In this document: piece after piece, positions 24,001-34,432 of the stretch | Layout: every line of letters begins with the position of its first letter | How positions within the stretch are numbered: the first letter of the stretch is position 1 | Assembly: GCA_029379385.1 (NCBI GenBank) | Contig: CM055608.1 | Coordinates: 25,666,350-25,730,349, forward strand | Origin: Quillaja saponaria | Taxonomy: Eukaryota; Streptophyta; Magnoliopsida; Fabales; Quillajaceae | Length of the DNA: 64,000 bases | Direction of reading: 5' to 3' | The notes under the pieces: model-generated | Seen by the model: the letters and a program-made list of their open reading frames with translations, nothing else | Databases searched by the model: none | What the model was told of the DNA's origin: nothing | Translations under genes and position numbers: made by a program

Positions 24001-25829
24001 AGAACAGTAATCGCAAGTTTGGAATTTTCATTCCTAAATTACAGGCACAGTCTGCTCAACATTATAAGATGACATTCCTAAATCACAGGTGTGGACCATT
24101 TCAGACTTGGACAACCTAAACTTATCCATAAACTTTTCAACATAATAAATGTTGTTTCTCCATAGATGCTTTTGAAGATACAGGTTGGCCAAAGAACACA
24201 ACCAGAATTTGACCCTGGACTTGGGATCAACGCCCCACAAGTGTTTCAAATATCAGAGAGGAAAAAAGAAGAACATAGGCTGGGGATGAAAGGAAAGCCC
24301 CAGCATGTCCCCTATCTGATCCATCTAATATTTTTCATATACAATAGCATGCAGCAAGAGCCATTAAATATTGTAGACTAGATGAGTTCTCAGGCCAACT
24401 CCCACATTAATCAAAACCACAATCCAAGAAACTATCAGAAAAAGGTTTGGTTTCTCAACCATTATAAATCATATCTTCACCAGAAGAAAATTGATAGCAT
24501 AAACTCCCCCAACACAGAACTTGAAAAAACAGACTGACTAAGTGATCTCTAGGCAAGTCATATTCACGAAATTCATATCAACCTTTTACCCAAGCCACCC
24601 ACAAAAAGGTTCTTGCAAATGCACCTTAAGGTGGAAAGTCCAGAGGAGAAAAAAAGAAGGATAAAACATAAGTCATAAAAGAAACTACAACATTCTGTGC
24701 TCTATACACCACTGGCTCAGTAGTGCCCAGAAACAGGCACAAAAATAATAATGTCAAGAACTATGTCTATATGAGAGCTACCAACAAAAACCAGCTTCAT
24801 CATGATGAATATAATTCAACAACACAAGATGGTAATTCAGGTTTGACAAAAGACTGAAAGCATGTCAACAATCATAAAAAAAATTGGAAGCTTTCCTCAA
24901 GTCTATAGAGTATTGTTTCAAGAAAATAACGGCCTTACAAGTTGACATCTGTAATCACTTCATATAGACCCAAAAAAAAAAAGAAGGAAGAAAAGAAGAA
25001 GATAAGAATGCAATTTTAAATTTAATAAAGATTTTAGTATCTCTGAGTTATGCAAGCAAGTACCTCAGTAATGTACTTGGAGTAGCTATCCTCCACTGGG
25101 TACTTTTCACTAGCATAAAACAACATATGCTCTGCAACCAACAAATTACGTAATCAGACTGAAATTTCAAAAATCAAAAAATAAAGTAAAGCTATTATGC
25201 TCTGCAACCTCACCAATGTAGAAATTAACTCGCTGACCGTGAGAAATTTACTCTTCCATCAGTCACTCAAACAACACCTTGGCTTATAAGTTAAAACTGA
25301 CGCTGGTAATAGTTATCTCATCTTCTTCAAATATTGATTTTTTAATAGTTTTACAACAAACCCATCTCTAGAATTTTTCCTAAGAGTGTTGTAGTATTTG
25401 GCACTTTTAATTGACAAAAAATAAAAAGTCTAGGAGTAGAACATAGAAAGTGTCATTGAATTAGTGATTAAAATTAAACATGCACGTAAAGATACACGAT
25501 TAAATCACGCAGGAGAGCAACCATACACGGACAACTTACCAAGGAAATGGGCAAGGCCCTCAAGGCCTTCTGGGTTGCTGAAGGAACCTACAGCAACATC
25601 CATGGATGCAGCACACTGAGCACAGAACAAAATTATGAATATAATTGAATCCATCCAAAACAGGTGGATAAATTGATATAGAATTACAAAAGAAGGAGAA
25701 ATTTGCCTTATCAGTATCAGGATCGCTAATCAATAACACTTCAAGTGAGTTTGTCAAGACAACCCTCCTGTAATTCCTCTTGTCCGTACGGGCTTTAACT
25801 ATCTCCACCTGTTCCTTTCCCACTGCCAT
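2220..25829 (-). CDS. PXM16: Insulin-degrading-enzyme-like M16 zinc metalloprotease (PXM16/IDE1 type), 26 exons
   Basis: Twenty-six exons join in one frame into 968 residues (the Arabidopsis peroxisomal homologue is ~970): 25829-25707, 25615-25540, 25131-25064, 23851-23760, 23672-23599, 23489-23446, 21909-21858, 19296-19174, 19076-18964, 18869-18707, 15007-14915, 14443-14358, 13191-13105, 11296-11193, 10233-10131, 9987-9892, 9808-9619, 9400-9339, 6260-6156, 5371-5170, 5068-4860, 4014-3890, 3801-3750, 3678-3592, 2857-2735, 2474-2220. The start is [18 protein letters not shown]. The inverted zinc motif HFLEH is at residues 64-68 (H64, E67, H68), and the third ligand E145 lies in SENQKN, giving the family spacing HxxEH-(76)-E. 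The four-domain M16A fold should degrade short peptides inside its chamber. The C-terminal tripeptide MKL resembles a weak PTS1 peroxisomal signal, matching the reported location of the homologue. All introns are GT-AG except intron 1 (GC-AG). Introns 3, 7, 10 and 18 are long and several hold transposon remnants. Confidence 0.96.
4258..4411 (-). repeat. LTR of the short-LTR family, antisense copy (solo LTR)
   Basis: Read on the - strand this begins TGTTAGGAATATAGTAG and contains the family core (AAGTCCCACATTGC..., GGAAGTCTACG, TATAAATAAAGG, GTGTAGGCCTTGATT), ending in TTTACA. It is about 154 bp, the same length as the LTRs at 20615 and 21458. The flanking pentamers (gtcac and agggc) do not match, so there is no target-site duplication; it may have arisen by recombination between two elements. 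It lies in protease intron 21, in the same orientation as the gene. Confidence 0.8.
6805..7010. repeat. GAGCTCG-rich dispersed repeat, MITE-like
   Basis: A run of AGCTCG/GAGCTC motifs (agctagctcg, cagctcgagc, gagccgagctc) starts after tagggttggcaatg. This composition is unlike the AT-rich surroundings and resembles widespread plant non-autonomous repeats. Exact ends and a target-site duplication were not resolved. It lies in protease intron 18. Confidence 0.4.
8279..8368 (+). repeat. Two copies of a ~30-bp direct repeat
   Basis: The phrase aattttgggggcgagttctc followed by (t/c)catcatt occurs twice, about 62 bp apart, within protease intron 18. Confidence 0.7.
8440..9290 (+). mobile_element. 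Possible LINE remnant with 3' tail
   Basis: The region holds broken coding-like pieces, for example an acidic peptide near 8460-8580 and a 66-residue open stretch at 8812-9012 containing the phrase [16 protein letters not shown]. It ends with a LINE-like 3' region: a pyrimidine-rich stretch ending ttccttgtattcctttc, then aataaaact and an A-rich tail near 9270-9290, about 50 bp before exon 18 of the protease. Without a reverse-transcriptase core the assignment is tentative. Confidence 0.35.
11446..12354 (+). mobile_element. Possible non-autonomous Helitron
   Basis: It begins TCTATACTATTATAAAAG, which resembles the 5' end of many plant Helitrons, and ends GTGATGAGGCTAA, fitting the 3' CTRR rule. 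It sits between an A and a T, as Helitrons usually do. The element would be 909 bp, with no coding capacity and a T-run of ~27 bp inside. The 3' hairpin is weak, so this is a candidate only. It lies in protease intron 13. Confidence 0.35.
16288..17699 (+). mobile_element. 5'-truncated RTE-type LINE retrotransposon
   Basis: It contains a reverse-transcriptase frame (16339-17502, and in frame upstream to ~16288) and ends in a characteristic plant RTE tail: tttgggattttaaggcttag followed by about five TTGAG units (17671-17699). The apurinic endonuclease domain expected upstream is missing, so the copy is 5'-truncated. It lies in protease intron 10, antisense to the gene. No clear target-site duplication was found. 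Confidence 0.85.
16339..17652 (+). pseudogene. RTE-type reverse transcriptase, one premature stop
   Basis: The frame starting [19 protein letters not shown] carries reverse-transcriptase motifs in order: [78 protein letters not shown] (catalytic FADD at about 16882-16893) and [10 protein letters not shown]. After the polymerase core comes the conserved C-terminal region with [18 protein letters not shown] at 17500-17502 interrupts it, but the same frame then runs 49 further sense codons ([15 protein letters not shown]... to HIADPN) to the normal TAG at 17650-17652. Apart from this stop and the 5' truncation there is little decay, suggesting a fairly recent insertion. It is not a host gene. 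Confidence 0.88.
20615..20768 (+). repeat. 5' LTR
   Basis: A 154-bp LTR starting TATTAGGAATATAATATTAT and ending TTTATTTAACA. It includes a TATA-like ctataaataaag. Confidence 0.92.
21051..21143 (+). pseudogene. Short gag-like remnant inside the LTR element
   Basis: An ATG-started frame of about 30 codons ([20 protein letters not shown]..., ending KPI then TAG) resembles the N-terminus of Copia-type gag proteins. Everything after it that a Copia element should carry is absent. It suggests the element derives from a larger Copia element by internal deletion. Confidence 0.45.
21458..21611 (+). repeat. 3' LTR
   Basis: A 154-bp copy of the LTR at 20615. It differs at three sites (gtccc for gcccc, tgaaag for tggaag, gaggta for gagata). 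Confidence 0.92.
22800..23335 (+). mobile_element. 3' end of an L1-type LINE
   Basis: On the + strand the decoded fragments include [13 protein letters not shown], a pattern typical of the C-terminal reverse-transcriptase zinc-binding region of plant L1 elements (WLERN). A T/C-rich 3' untranslated region follows, ending in ttgataaaatttc and an A-rich stretch. The frame is broken. It lies in protease intron 6. Confidence 0.55.
25616..25706 (-). other. Non-canonical GC-AG intron (protease intron 1)
   Basis: The donor reads AAG|GCAAAT and the acceptor is CTCAG. Joining here gives ...[18 protein letters not shown], which fits the M16 family; exon 1 is exactly 123 nt, phase 0. Reading through gives an unrelated sequence and then a stop codon. 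No GT position nearby keeps the frame. Confidence 0.85.
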
Positions 25830-28038
25830 GTTTATTTTCTTCTCTGCTGTACTCTACTTCTGTTTGGAGTTCCCTTCGTATATTCCTTCAAAAACAATTA
25901 GAAAGTGACCACGATACACATATTTGTGAATATACGGCAAAGACGACTAGACGACTTTTACTTTTGGTGTTTCTTCCTTCCTCTTTCTCGCTCTTAAATT
26001 TAATCTCAAAAATCAATCAATTAATAATAAAAAAATAACAAAAAACTCATTGACTAATAAAAATTATAAAAAATTTTAATCTTAATAATATAAAAGTGCA
26101 CGCGTTAACATAAATAATTAATTTTGTTAATAAAAAAAATTATAAAAGAGTTGATTTTATTGTATAATTGATTAATTATCTAAAAAATATTTTGAATCAT
26201 AAAAATATTAAAAATAAATTTATGATATTTTATCAAAAAATAATATAAAAATTATGTTTTATATTTTGTCAAAAATATGTTCTCACAAATTATGTAAATT
26301 ATGAAAAATAAATTAAAATTGTATAATTCGTCAAATTAAAAATAATTTACAAACTGGCATTTACATATCATATAATACATGTTTCTCCGTTTTTGAAGCA
26401 TAGTATTTCTTTTCTTTTCCTTAGCAAGTTTAAATGGCAGTTCAAACTAGAGAGCATAAACCTTCTATTTTTTCTTTTCTTGTTTTTTGGGGTAATATGA
26501 TATAAAAGAGTATTGTTGGTAACTTCTAAGAGAATTTTGGGGTGAACTTCCAAAACAATACTATTTTACTTAAAAGAATTACTAATTAAAAATGACATAT
26601 ATTTGTTGGGTTGGTCTAATAATAAAAAAATTTAAAATCTCTTCTCAGAAAATAAAAAGTAAGAGTTTTAGTCACTTCTATCATTTCCTAGAATGATAAA
26701 ATCACCATCATTCTTTAGGCTTCTTTTTTCTTTTCTTTTTTTCCTTTTTTCTCTTTTTATAAGTCATTCTATATGTAGTTTTTTTTATAAGCCATCCTTT
26801 AGGCAATTTTCTTAATTTCTTTTTGATAAGTCATTCTTGATGTAATTTTTTTTTTTTTTAATAAGCCATTCTTTAGAAAAATTCTCTTTTCTAATTTAAC
26901 GGAGAGACATGTGTGTGATAATCAACTCAAATTAAATTGAAAGTACAATGACCTAATAAAATAGCACAACTGAAAATAAATTACATTACAATAAGTTAAA
27001 AGTGCAATTTAGCCTTTAAATTGTCATATACAACAAATAAAATAAAATATGGGATCAAGTATTTAGCAATGGAAAAATGATTTGATTATTTTTGCTTAAA
27101 ACATAATATCAAGTTTTAATAATGAATAGCCACCTCATTAAAAATTGTGTAAAGAGATTTTAATCTTGATTATTGTACGAAAAATAAAAATTTATAAATT
27201 ATAGAAAAAATGAATAAAAAATAACAAATAAATCAAAAGAAAAAAAAAAAAGCCATTTAAACTTGCCAAAATTATAAATGCGCATTCTACCTGAGATTGA
27301 GTTTAATTTCTTACAATATAAAAAATATTGCTTGTCTGCCTTCAAAAATATAAAAATTTATTGTTTTCACAAATAAACAATTATTTAAGAATTTATGTAA
27401 TTTTTTTTTTTTTTGTCATTTTCTCTGTGCCATAACATACTGTATCATCTCCCTAAGGGGTAGGCCTCATGGTTAAAAAAGTGTACTCCATTCATTAACT
27501 TCTTAGGTTTGACTTCTTTTGGAGAGGTCATGAAAAGTAAAATCCTCATATTTCTCATAAATTTTTTTAGTTTCGGCATAGATGGCCTACATTGAACCTG
27601 ACCGAAAAGGTAATTAATTGAGACTGGCCTAAATGAAAATATCTAAATCCTAAATAATTAAAAAAAAAAAAACTTATGTCAGCAGTGGGACTATATTATG
27701 TCGGCATATACATAGAAATAATGTACATAATTTAGTCATTTAGGAATATTTTCGGTTAATGTAACTTGAATAAAAATTATAAATCCTAAGTGATAAAATT
27801 AATGAAATTAAAATCTGAGACAATCTTAAATAACTAAAACAGTAATTAAGTCTTAAATATATCTTAAAATAGGTCAATCTATTCAATTAATGGACTTTAA
27901 AGGTCAATACTTAATAAGACTTAATCACCCTTTTAAATATTATATACATATATTTATGAGGAATCCTAACATACACTAATATAATCATAGATTATTAATG
28001 TCCACCTTTCCAAGTTGACAAAGAAACCATTTTTTTTC

Positions 28039-28119
28039 TTTAATTCAAATTTTAATATTTGAGGGTCTATTAGTAATTTGAATTAACCCTAACCCTCAAA
28101 TATTAAAATTTGAATTAAA
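28039..28119. repeat. Perfect 27-bp inverted repeat with 27-bp spacer
   Basis: The left arm (28039-28065, ending ...aatatttgaggg) and right arm (28093-28119, starting ccctcaaatatt...) are exact reverse complements. The spacer contains a near-telomeric ...attaaccctaa. The arms could fold into a long hairpin. Confidence 0.9.
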
Positions 28120-29181
28120 ATGTAATAATTAATATTTTCTTTCTCAATAAAACTCCATTTCTCTCATTAATTCATCAGCACTCTCCTTCTATCCTCAAAC
28201 CCCTCTTTCTCTGTTCTCTCCCCCTTCTCATGATCATCTCTTAAAGAGCCCGATCTAGTAATCAACTTTCACATAACAAAGATGTTTAATTAGTTTACTG
28301 AAAATAAAGGACAGAAAAAGAAACGTATTTACAAGAGGAGTTTCTCATGTGATTGTTAATTGATGCGTGATGACATGAATAATTGAGGAGAGAGTGAGAT
28401 GTGTTGACTGAGTTGATGAGAGAGAAAAGAAAATTAGAATTATTATTTTTTAAGTCAATTATTAATATAGTCTCAAATATTTAATTTTAATAAATTAAAA
28501 ATAGATATTGATAAACCTACACCTACATCATATATAATTTTCATATACTTATATATATTATTTTTTTCTATATATTCCCAGGTGCATAGCTCGGATTATT
28601 ACCATGTGTAGTATTAAAATTTAACAGCTGATATTTATTTAAAATCACAAATTCAGTATTAGCATAAGAGAAACTTTGCATTAATTTATCAAAGCTCTTT
28701 CTTTTTTGTGTTCAATCAAATCTACTATTACCAAAAGTGTAAAGTGCAATAAAATCAGCCCAAAAAGATCCTTTTTTTTTTTTTTTTCTGTTTCGTGGTT
28801 GTTTCTAAATTTTTTTAAGTTATGGGATATATTGTTTGGGTTTTGACTAAACAATGAAAGATTGAAACACATGCATAGAACTTCATGTATGAAAGACAAC
28901 TTATACATAGCGATTTGATATTCATTGATTTCGGAAGATGGTTGATGGGTTGAGGGAGAAACTCAGCATTAATTTTATCAGGGCTGTTTTTTTTCTTAAT
29001 TTTGCCAAATTTTGATACAATGCAGATAGATAAACAAAGAAATCTGGTTCTTTTTGATATGATTGATAAGGAAGAAGAGGATGAAAATGTAAAATAAATA
29101 TTTTCCCTTTTCAAAAGTACATATAGCACTTTCACCCAGCAAAAGCCATAGCTCTCTAATGGGTCCTTCACCAGCATGTCC

Positions 29182-29245
29182 CCTTACACCGAAGGCATCT
29201 TATGAGGGAGGCACGTTTCCTTACATCGTAGGCATCTTATGTGGA
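29182..29245 (+). repeat. Tandem repeat, ~37-bp period
   Basis: The phrase ccttaca(c/t)cg(a/t)aggcatct is present twice, 37 bp apart, in the intergenic spacer. Confidence 0.75.
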
Positions 29246-29516
29246 AGGGAGGGATTGTGATCTCAATTAAATTTTAGCCGTTAAATTTTAATAATACACG
29301 TGACAATAATCTAATTACGTACCTGGAGCTAGGAAGTATTGTGTGAAATGTATAATGGAGTGAAACTGAATTCCATATATTATATCAAAATCTCTACTAA
29401 AATTCTTCAACGAAAAGAACCAAAGAAATAATAATTTTTTTTTAATTCAAAAACAAAACATAGAAGCTCCCATTGCTTTATTGTTCTTTCACTCAATCTC
29501 ACTTATTGGCTAGCCA

Positions 29517-29577
29517 CTAATTGTTCTTTGACTCTTTCTTTGATTCTACTAATTGTTCTTTGACTCTTTCTTTGATT
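29517..29577 (+). repeat. Tandem repeat, 32-bp period
   Basis: Two copies of ctaattgttctttgactctt, each followed by tctttgatt, 32 bp apart. Confidence 0.85.
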
Positions 29578-32039
29578 GATAAAATGTTCCTAATCTGCAG
29601 TGCCAATGCACCATCACGTAAACTTCTAGGAAGAGAAATGTGGCCAGCGATAAAAATTGAGAAGGATTTTTGGGTTTTTGTGTGTTTGACCCAAAAATGT
29701 AATAAAAATGATAATTTCTTAATATCTTAAGGGGTGTTATTCATAAAAATAATAAAATTAATATGATTTTTTAGGTAAAAATAATAAGAAGCATTAATTT
29801 TTTTACTTTTTATTTATTATAATTCAAAATATTATTGTTTATTAAAACACTAAATATTTAAATTTGATGTCATTTTTTTTTTTTTTGGGTCAGAAATTTG
29901 ATGTCATTTGCCTTCCTAAATTCACAACATAAAATTCTTCCTCGGCCCATAGATGTCCAGCTCCCACCTAAGGCCCAAAGGATCAGGGTTATGAGTCCAT
30001 TTGAATTTGTGTGAGTGGGTTTAAAGTCGACTGTGCTTTGGAGAACCAAGAGATCCATCCATTTAGTTTTGATTTATATCATACTTTAATTTAATAATAC
30101 TAACTAAATTTTTTTAATTTTTTTTTCTTTGCAAAAAAAATAAAATTTAATAATACTAACATCATATTTATTACTTAATAATAAGAGTATTTTTGAGATT
30201 TTTTTTAATTTTTTAAAATTTGGGTTAGTTATACTTTTTTTTTATTTTATTTTGAAAGAAATATGTATAAATTTTAAAAGTAAATGAGAAATTCGTGTAA
30301 TATCATTATAATTAATGACAACTGATTGTTAAATTTTATAGTCTTGGTGTGAATATTTTTTACCGTATCGGAGATGTGATTAATTGAAGCACAAGTAAAT
30401 TGAGCCAAATACACTTGATCACTTAAAAAAATAAAAACCAGGACACCATTTGATTAAAATATATATGTAATTTTCAAATACCTATATTATTTTAAAATAG
30501 AAGATTCTTATTGTTTCATATTTATAATTGTAGATTAATTTATTTAAATTAATTAAAACAATTTAAAACTTATTTTTTTATGTTAATAATTACCTATTAT
30601 TCTATTCAACACATAAATTAGATATTTTTTTTTAGTCTCCTACAAGTTTTTCTATACTCGAAGAGTATAGGACTAATCTAGTTTCGAGATTTGTGGCTCG
30701 CTCTTCTCATACATATTTTTTACAGACTCGAATTCCTTGACATTGCAAAGGCACCTCAAGTGGGCTTTACTACTTGAACTGCACCTTATTGAATAAATTA
30801 ATTTTCTAATAATTATTCACTTGACTCAAATTAAAATTATCATCTTATATTTTTTTTTAAATAAAATTATTTAGCACTTGCAAAATTACATATGACTAAG
30901 AAATTTTAAGAGAGAAAGAGAGGGCCCATGATGGTTGAGAGAGGTGAGACATTAAATGATGCAATGCTCACTATGCATGTCTACTAAAGGGAGACCATCA
31001 GTTATCAGATCAATCTCGATCAGTAGAGATCATTCAACAGTGAAATCCCAACTGCTTTTTTTCTTTTTTGGGTATCCTTTTTATTTATTTATGTATTTGG
31101 GGTGACTATCATATAGAGGATGACAATATTAAACCTAAAGTGTTGTTTTATACCATGCTCATCATCCATCCACATGCAAGCAATTTGTAGAAGATGGAGT
31201 GATGTTCTTAGATAGTGATACTCCTGATCAAAGGAACTTTGGAAGAGGGGGAAGGTTGAGTTGGGGGAGAAATCAGACCCAATTTTAATTGGGGCTGCAC
31301 TAATTAACTTTATCCCCAAAAAGTGGATTTTTTTAGTGGTTGAGTAGTATATCCAGGTTTGTTTAAATTGTTTTTGATTAATACACTTTCAAATTAGAGA
31401 TAAGATTATTAACGCTGATATAAAAAAATTATGAGAATTTTACTCATTATGATCCATTAAAATTTCAAATTCAAGAAGTCAAGAAAGTGAATTTTGATTT
31501 TCTAAAACTCCTTAGATAAAACAAATTTTAATAAAATTAGGATTAGCTAGGATTAGAGTTAGAGTTAGGCTTAAGTTAGGGTTAAGCTTATAATTAGAAT
31601 TAGGGTTAGGGAAAGAATTAGTATTAAAATTAGAAATAAGAATATGGTATATTTTATAATGTAATATTTGATTTATTAATTAAATAAAATAATAAAGATT
31701 TAAAATTTGTTGAATATAAGAAGAATGTATATTTAGATAATTTTCAATATACAAGAGGGAGCCTCTATTTATAGGCTAAAGTATTTAACCTAACATAGTG
31801 AACCTATACTAAATATCAACCAAATACGTAATAGAAATTACACAAAAATAAGGAAACTATAAATAAGGAAATTTGACCACTAATTAAGCTGTCTATATTT
31901 ACACTCTAACAAAATTAAACTATCTAGAGGGTTGAGATTTTAAAAACAGTGTGAATAATTAAGATTAAGAGAATTTTAAAGGAGTTAGACCCCAAGAAAA
32001 TGAGCTTATATACCTCCTTAATTATACAACCAAACCTAT

Positions 32040-32290
32040 GGGTTGGTTTGGTAATTATAGGATTATACAATATTGTATTATATTGTTTAGTTATACTATA
32101 TATTGTTATATTGTTCTTATTTTTTTTTTTACTATATAACTTTATACTGATATGCATAATATTATAATAATCAAGTTATTCATAGTGTAAGAGATGATAA
32201 ATAATATAAATCTATATTACTAGATTACTGTTAAATATCATATAAGAGTCATCTAGATAATTATTTATATACTCATCCTTAAATTCATCT
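32040..32290. repeat. MITE-like element, partial copy
   Basis: It begins with ggtttggtaattatag and shares motifs with the element at 41578-41832, including (c/t)atataagagt(c/t)a, then a conserved taga(t)a segment and tatactat-type stretches. The right terminal repeat was not resolved. Confidence 0.45.
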
Positions 32291-33361
32291 GTTGATCCTT
32301 TAGTGTGAAAAGCTTTTATTCATAATTAAAAAAGGTTTTATTCATAATTTTTTTGTCATGGCAGTGGATGCCACTTCAGAAACACATTAGCTATGCTAAT
32401 AATTAAGCTTATTAGGTGTCCCACAACTTTTATGCGTGTTCATATTAAGGGCTCATCATTGAAATGTGACATCCATTTTGCTAATAATCATGGGACTAAT
32501 TTGCTTTTGCACATTCTATTACCCGAACCCGAACCCGAACATAACAAACTGGACTATAGTAGTATTAATTAAGTGGTTTCAACTTATATATCTAATCACA
32601 AGGTTGCACCAACTAGGGTTCTGAATAATCCTGTCAGTTCCTAGCAAAAATAAAAAAATAAAAATTCCTGTCAGTTGCTATATATTGAGGGGTTTGATAA
32701 ATTAATGTTGGACAATCATGTTACTTTAACAGTGCTAACCTACCTTATATATATATGTAGTGCATTAAAATACCTAGTTTGCCTTACATTCTCTCCATTC
32801 AAGAGATTGTCTTTCCCAACCCAACATGTGCAAAGAGTTGGATAATCTATGAGAGTTGAGAACTATATTGTGTATTGTCTCTCTTTTTTTTTTAATGGAT
32901 TCTTGTATAGTCATTAATAAATTACTAACATAATTTATAAACATGTTAATTAAAATCAATTGTGGTTTTACAATAATTCATATTAAATCATGATATAACT
33001 AATTTTAATTGAAATTATTATAAGTCCCGTTGATAGTTAATTGATGATTATGAGTTTTTTAAGTTGATCTTCAATTTCATAGATTAGGTACACATTGAAA
33101 TATAATATCTACTGAAAATGATATATCCAAGATTAAATAGCCCACGTGGAGGGAATCCTAGGATCATATATATATATGAATTCTGCAACCACGACACACT
33201 GTTGTTACCTCCTTTTTGAACTTTTTTTTTTTAATATCATTCACTAACTATAATTTTTTTTATTTTATAAAATCAATAGTTTACAATCTTTTAATCTAAG
33301 TAATTTATTAGACTCTTTCCTAATATTATAATTATATCATAACTCTCATAGAAGACAATAT

Positions 33362-33432
33362 TTATTACGCGGGGATTTGAATTGAATCTCTTTGTCCCAA
33401 CACTTTCGTCTTAACCAATTGAACTAAAATTT
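33362..33432 (-). repeat. SINE-like (tRNA-derived) fragment
   Basis: On the - strand, tagttcaattggttaagacg resembles a pol III A box and gattcaattcaaatcccc, about 15 bp later, resembles a B box (consensus GGTTCGAATCC). The spacing is short for a full tRNA, so this looks like a decayed SINE rather than a working tRNA. Confidence 0.4.
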
Positions 33433-33830
33433 TATCAATAATCATAATTTTTATGTATAATAAAATTGTTATCAGTTTGATTGTTACACTCTAAACTGAT
33501 AAATTTAGAAACTGGCTTATTAATTACACCTAAAGGTTAACAATTACTAAATTATTATGACTTATTTAACTTTTGATTAGAAATACTCGTCTCTTAAATT
33601 TATTATGTAAAAGAATATAGTGTGTAATATTTTTCTTTCTAATGTACAATCCTCAATATTGCTTTTTGTAATCTACTTTGAGTTTTTGTTTGCTTGCCCT
33701 TTAAAGTTTCTACTTTCTATACCATGATAGTTGCTGTAGTTTTCATTCACTGATGACTGCCTATTTCTCGTGAAGCCTAAGTGAGCAAGAATTTACTTTC
33801 TCATTCAGACCCACCATTCTCCATTTCACC

Positions 33831-34432
33831 TTCCCTCTGTCACTGTGAGAGAGACACAGAAAACACCTGGTTAGTGAGAGTTGTACCTACACATTTTTCT
33901 CTTCACTCTTCTTTCATCTGAATTCATTTTCTTTGTTTGCCACTGCAATAGAAGAATGGGGATTCCATGTTAAACCCTATGAGACTCATGGTCCATAATG
34001 CAGTCCTTTTGTAATCCTTTTGCTTCTTTCTTGTTTTGGTTGTCAATGCCTATTCCTTAGATAATGGGTTGGATTTTTGACCCTGAAATCTGACTGGTTT
34101 GCTTGTTCCTGAAATTAAGGAATTGCAGTACTTTGCAATGTTGGATTTTAAGTAATCCAAAATGGGGTTTCTTGAAAAGGTTGATGATTGGTTTGGGGCA
34201 TTGATTTTCACTTTTCATTGCTGCTTCTTGGTGAATGCCTCCAAAGCTCTTTGGCTTCACTGAAAGAAGTGATACTAGGAGTCGCTCACATATTCATGGC
34301 ATCCTCTTGAAAATCCTCAAGGTTTCCTGCAACTGGGGAAAGAAAAAAGTTTCAGAGTTTGATGGCTGCTTGATCACTCTTTTGGGTTTTCAAAAAACTG
34401 TTGAGTTACCAATAAGAGAAGATAACCCAGTG
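33831..34432 (+). promoter_or_regulatory. Probable 5' UTR and promoter-proximal region of the receptor gene
   Basis: Base composition rises from very AT-rich to mixed near 33830, where CT-rich stretches typical of plant leaders begin. The chosen start codon lies ~600 bp downstream. Several short upstream ATGs occur, including one in frame at 34235. The transcription start was not determined. Confidence 0.35.

Larger units (their letters stand above)
25830..33830. other. Gene-poor AT-rich spacer upstream of the protease
   Basis: About 8 kb with no supported gene. The part next to 25829 should hold the protease 5' UTR and promoter. The rest is AT-rich with many A- and T-runs, a perfect inverted repeat at 28039-28119, small tandem repeats near 29182-29245 and 29517-29577, degenerate telomere-like motifs near 31545-31620, three CCCGAA units near 32520, a MITE-like copy near 32040-32290 and a SINE-like piece near 33365-33430. 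Short open frames here lack homology signals and codon bias. Confidence 0.6.

Noticed and set aside
27450..27540. Possible SINE (ggcctcatggttaaaaaagt)
   Set aside because: The A-box-like part is weak and no B box is evident.
32518..32540. Three CCCGAA units
   Set aside because: Too short to be more than a small microsatellite.
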